Source: Selenomonas sp. (GTDB lineage Bacteria; Bacillota; Negativicutes; Selenomonadales; Selenomonadaceae). Taken from it: DNA of 8,007 nt. The stretch's first letter is position 1. Each line of letters opens with the position of its first letter. Location: the NCBI GenBank assembly GCA_015265235.1, contig JABZYJ010000088.1, forward strand, positions 1-8,007. Reading direction: 5' to 3'. The position numbers and the translations under genes were made by a program. A model generated the notes under the pieces. The model searched no databases. It was not told the origin of the DNA and saw only the letters and a list, made by a program, of their open reading frames with translations. This document shows positions 6,531 to 8,007 of this stretch, piece after piece.

Positions 6531-6542
6531 GCGAATTTCCGC
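6531..6542. promoter_or_regulatory. Near-palindrome in the TAXI gene leader, related to the flavodoxin promoter site
   Basis: The minus strand reads GCGGAAATTCGC, differing at one of 12 positions from GCGAAAATTCGC at 767-778. It lies about 24 bases upstream of the receptor ATG, just before the ribosome binding site, where a bound protein could block transcription or an RNA structure could form. A shared regulator is possible but unproven. Confidence 0.25.
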
Positions 6543-6576
6543 AAATGGAAATATGATAACGAAAATATAGTACCAT

Positions 6577-6606
6577 AAAAGCCGCCCTGCATGCAAGCGG
6601 GACGGC
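6577..6606 (-). terminator. Intrinsic terminator downstream of the carbonic anhydrase gene pair
   Basis: On the minus strand, GCCGTCCCGC (6606-6597) pairs with GCAGGGCGGC (6590-6581) around a six-base loop, with one wobble and one mismatch. TTTTAT follows (6580-6575). It lies about 70 bases past the stop at 6678 and separates this group from the transporter cluster. Confidence 0.75.
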
Positions 6607-6608
6607 CT

Positions 6609-6626
6609 TTGTATGGCAGTATACAA
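6609..6626. repeat. Small inverted repeat next to the terminator
   Basis: TTGTAT (6609-6614) and ATACAA (6621-6626) are exact inverted arms around six bases. Together with the adjoining terminator stem they would give two tandem hairpins at the 3' end of the transcript, possibly protecting it from exonucleases. It could also be chance. Confidence 0.25.
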
Positions 6627-6677
6627 GAAGTCTTAAAAATCACATCTCGCGTACGTATCGCGGGGGCAGGTGCCCGT

Positions 6678-7094
6678 TCAGTTCTTCACGATCTCCGCCG
6701 GCTCGCCGTTCGCCTTGGCGCGCGCAATACACTCCTTCAGGCGCGCGATGTTCTTCACATGGAGGTCGATCGCAAAGCGGATCCGCTTCTTCTCCTCCTC
6801 CGTGAACACGGGGTTCTCGTAGGCGGCGCGGATGCGCACGAGACGCGCCTCCACGTCGCGCAGCTCATCCTCCATCGGGCGCACATGCTGCAGCGCACAG
6901 CCGTAGACCGCGCGCATCGCATCGAGAACGTACTGTGCGTAGCCCGGCTCGCCCGAGGCTTTTTCCAGCCACTGTGCGACGTGGTAGATCACATCGTAGG
7001 GCGGCTCGCCGCCGTGGATCATGGAGACGATCTCCATCTTGACCTGCTGCTCCCTGCCGTGCGGCTGGCGAATCAGCTCCTCTGCATCCGCCAT
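6678..7094 (-). CDS. Uncharacterised helical protein coupled to the carbonic anhydrase gene
   Basis: I do not recognise this 138-residue protein. It is soluble, with no signal peptide or membrane segment, and appears almost wholly helical. The first half contains YDVIYHVAQWLEKASGEP (33-50) and YAQYVLDAMRAVYG (52-65). The second half is strongly charged, with long amphipathic stretches at about 74-91 and 98-128 that could form a helical hairpin or coiled coil. Cysteines occur at 66 and 122, and histidines at 13, 27, 38, 70 and 112; they do not form a classic metal motif. The ATG at 7092-7094 shares one base with the stop of the preceding gene (TGATG), so coupled translation is likely. Context suggests a partner or neighbour of the carbonic anhydrase homologue, but nothing in the protein itself shows this. 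Confidence 0.8.
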   Translation of the reverse strand: MADAEELIRQPHGREQQVKMEIVSMIHGGEPPYDVIYHVAQWLEKASGEPGYAQYVLDAMRAVYGCALQHVRPMEDELRDVEARLVRIRAAYENPVFTEEEKKRIRFAIDLHVKNIARLKECIARAKANGEPAEIVKN

Positions 7095-7663
7095 CAGATG
7101 ACCTTCTCGCCGTGGTAGCGTTCGCCGCCAATCTCGGGATAGACGCCGTACTCCACCGCCCACTCGCATTTGTACTTGATTGCTTGCGCATGGATCGTCT
7201 GGATGCGGTCGATATTCTCGCGCACGATCTTGCCCGGGACGCCCGCGACGAGCGAGTTCGACGGGATGACGGCGTTCTCCTTGACCACGGCGCCCGCCGC
7301 GATGATCGAGCCGCGCCCGATCTTTGCCCCCGTGAGGACAATCGCACCCATGCCGATCAGCACGTGATCCTCGATCTCGCAGCCATGGATGCACGCGCTG
7401 TGCCCGACCGTCACATAGTCGCCGATGATGCACGGATTATCATCCGCGACATGCAGGCACGTGAGATCCTGAACATTTGAGCAGACGCCGACCGAGATAT
7501 AGTTGACATCGCCGCGCGCAACAACCCCCGGCCAGAGGCTCGCGTACTGCCCGAGCCGTACGTCGCCCGAGAGAAAAACCTGCGGTGCGACAAACGCCTC
7601 CTCGTGAATCTGCGGCGTGATGCCGTGAAAGGGGTGGAATCCGTCTCCTTTGAATGTAAACAT
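7094..7663 (-). CDS. Gamma-class carbonic anhydrase family protein (left-handed beta-helix)
   Basis: A trimeric hexapeptide-repeat protein of the YrdA/PaaY/CaiE type, related to carbonic anhydrases that hydrate CO2 at a metal between subunits. The 189 residues carry hexapeptide repeats from about 22 to 147. The expected metal ligands are His71, His88 and His93, spaced as in the short gamma homologues. Arg50, Asp52 and Gln65 match the conserved positions around the active site. The acidic loop of the archaeal Cam enzyme appears to be absent, as in most bacterial relatives; catalytic activity therefore cannot be assumed. PSNSLVAGVPGKIVRE (134-149) is the usual end of the helix, and a C-terminal alpha helix follows. 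The ATG at 7661-7663 is preceded by AGAAAGGAC (7670 region). The same frame is open farther upstream but would be non-homologous there, so I chose this start. The next gene overlaps in TGATG. Confidence 0.95.
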   Translation of the reverse strand: MFTFKGDGFHPFHGITPQIHEEAFVAPQVFLSGDVRLGQYASLWPGVVARGDVNYISVGVCSNVQDLTCLHVADDNPCIIGDYVTVGHSACIHGCEIEDHVLIGMGAIVLTGAKIGRGSIIAAGAVVKENAVIPSNSLVAGVPGKIVRENIDRIQTIHAQAIKYKCEWAVEYGVYPEIGGERYHGEKVI

Positions 7664-7722
7664 GGCTGTCCTTTCTAGCACGAACCCCTTATTTCGCAGG
7701 CGTCCGTGCAGCAGCATATTGC

Positions 7723-8007
7723 TCAGCCCTTCACCTCGAAGGACGCTCCGCGCTGCGCCGCATGATAGTAGCGGTGTGAGGCGAGCACCTCTGCGGCACT
7801 CGGCGCAGGATGCGAAGGAATACGTGTGGCATCCGCGTGCTGCTTGCGGTGGATGCCGCGTGCCTCCTCCGCTGCCGCATCGCGTATCGTATCCGGGAGG
7901 TTCCGGTACTCCTTGGAGTTCGCATACTCCATCCACTCACGCTGGAGCGCGCGCAGGAGATACACCCTCTCATCGTCGATCGGCAGGCGATTGCCCGACT
8001 GTTGTGC
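7723..8007 (-). CDS. C-terminal part of an unidentified protein (5' end outside window)
   Basis: The minus-strand frame is open from the window edge to the TGA at 7723-7725, giving 94 visible residues. The upstream codons continue sensibly to the edge (LPIDDERVYLLRALQREW), so I treat the gene as truncated by the window and not as starting at the internal GTG. The visible part is rich in charged residues and alanine and is predicted helical at first. It then becomes a probably disordered linker around HPAPSA and a short tail. There is no membrane segment. It precedes the carbonic anhydrase gene by 59 bases, with no clear terminator between them, so co-transcription is likely. I cannot assign a family. 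Confidence 0.65.
   Translation of the reverse strand, partial: AQQSGNRLPIDDERVYLLRALQREWMEYANSKEYRNLPDTIRDAAAEEARGIHRKQHADATRIPSHPAPSAAEVLASHRYYHAAQRGASFEVKG

Noticed and set aside
5632..6570. Plus-strand open frame opposite the TAXI receptor gene
   Set aside because: Arg-rich antisense translation; the minus strand has a signal peptide and all family motifs.
7664..7936. Upstream extension of the carbonic anhydrase reading frame
   Set aside because: The extra residues overlap the neighbouring gene, and the family N-terminus and ribosome binding site fit the ATG at 7661-7663.
1..8007. CRISPR arrays, tRNA genes, transposases, phage genes or toxin-antitoxin pairs
   Set aside because: No direct-repeat arrays, tRNA-like cloverleaf or matching protein motifs were seen on either strand.

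Overview
The window looks like a chromosomal segment from a moderately GC-rich, diderm member of the Firmicutes, most likely Negativicutes (Selenomonas/Megasphaera-like). This rests on three things: a short-chain flavodoxin close in sequence to my recollection of the Megasphaera elsdenii protein, strong GGAGG-type ribosome binding sites, and a TRAP-TAXI transporter with a lipoprotein receptor. No search was run, so the placement is inference. There is no sign of a phage, transposase, CRISPR array, rRNA or tRNA gene.

Layout, left to right. Positions 1-188 are AT-rich and non-coding, with nested inverted repeats of unknown role. A flavodoxin gene lies on the minus strand (246-680). It has a near-consensus promoter at 761-789, with a small palindrome in the spacer, and a terminator at 185-216. 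A divergent intergenic region (681-964) also holds an AT-rich dyad at 799-820 and the promoter of a plus-strand gene (965-1705). That gene encodes an LppM/DUF3153-like lipoprotein with a C-terminal membrane helix, and it ends at a perfect 14-bp-stem terminator (1724-1757).

Next is a minus-strand transporter cluster, transcribed right to left: TAXI-type solute-binding lipoprotein (5539-6507), DUF1850 membrane-anchored protein (5075-5542), fused 4TM/12TM TRAP permease (3026-4945), and a helical-repeat plus YwqG/DUF1963 protein (1812-3029). Two of the three junctions are ATGA overlaps. The third, between DUF1850 and the permease, contains a hairpin terminator (5031-5065). This suggests that receptor and DUF1850 are made in excess over permease and DUF1963 protein.

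The right end carries another minus-strand group: the 3' end of an unidentified gene (7723-8007), a gamma-class carbonic anhydrase homologue (7094-7663), and a 138-residue helical protein of unknown function (6678-7094) that overlaps the anhydrase stop in TGATG. A terminator at 6577-6606 separates this group from the transporter cluster.

I see no clear new defence or mobile system. The most interesting points are the DUF1963 protein coupled to a TRAP permease, the internal terminator in the transporter cluster, the helical protein coupled to the carbonic anhydrase, and a 12-bp motif shared by the flavodoxin promoter and the TAXI leader.
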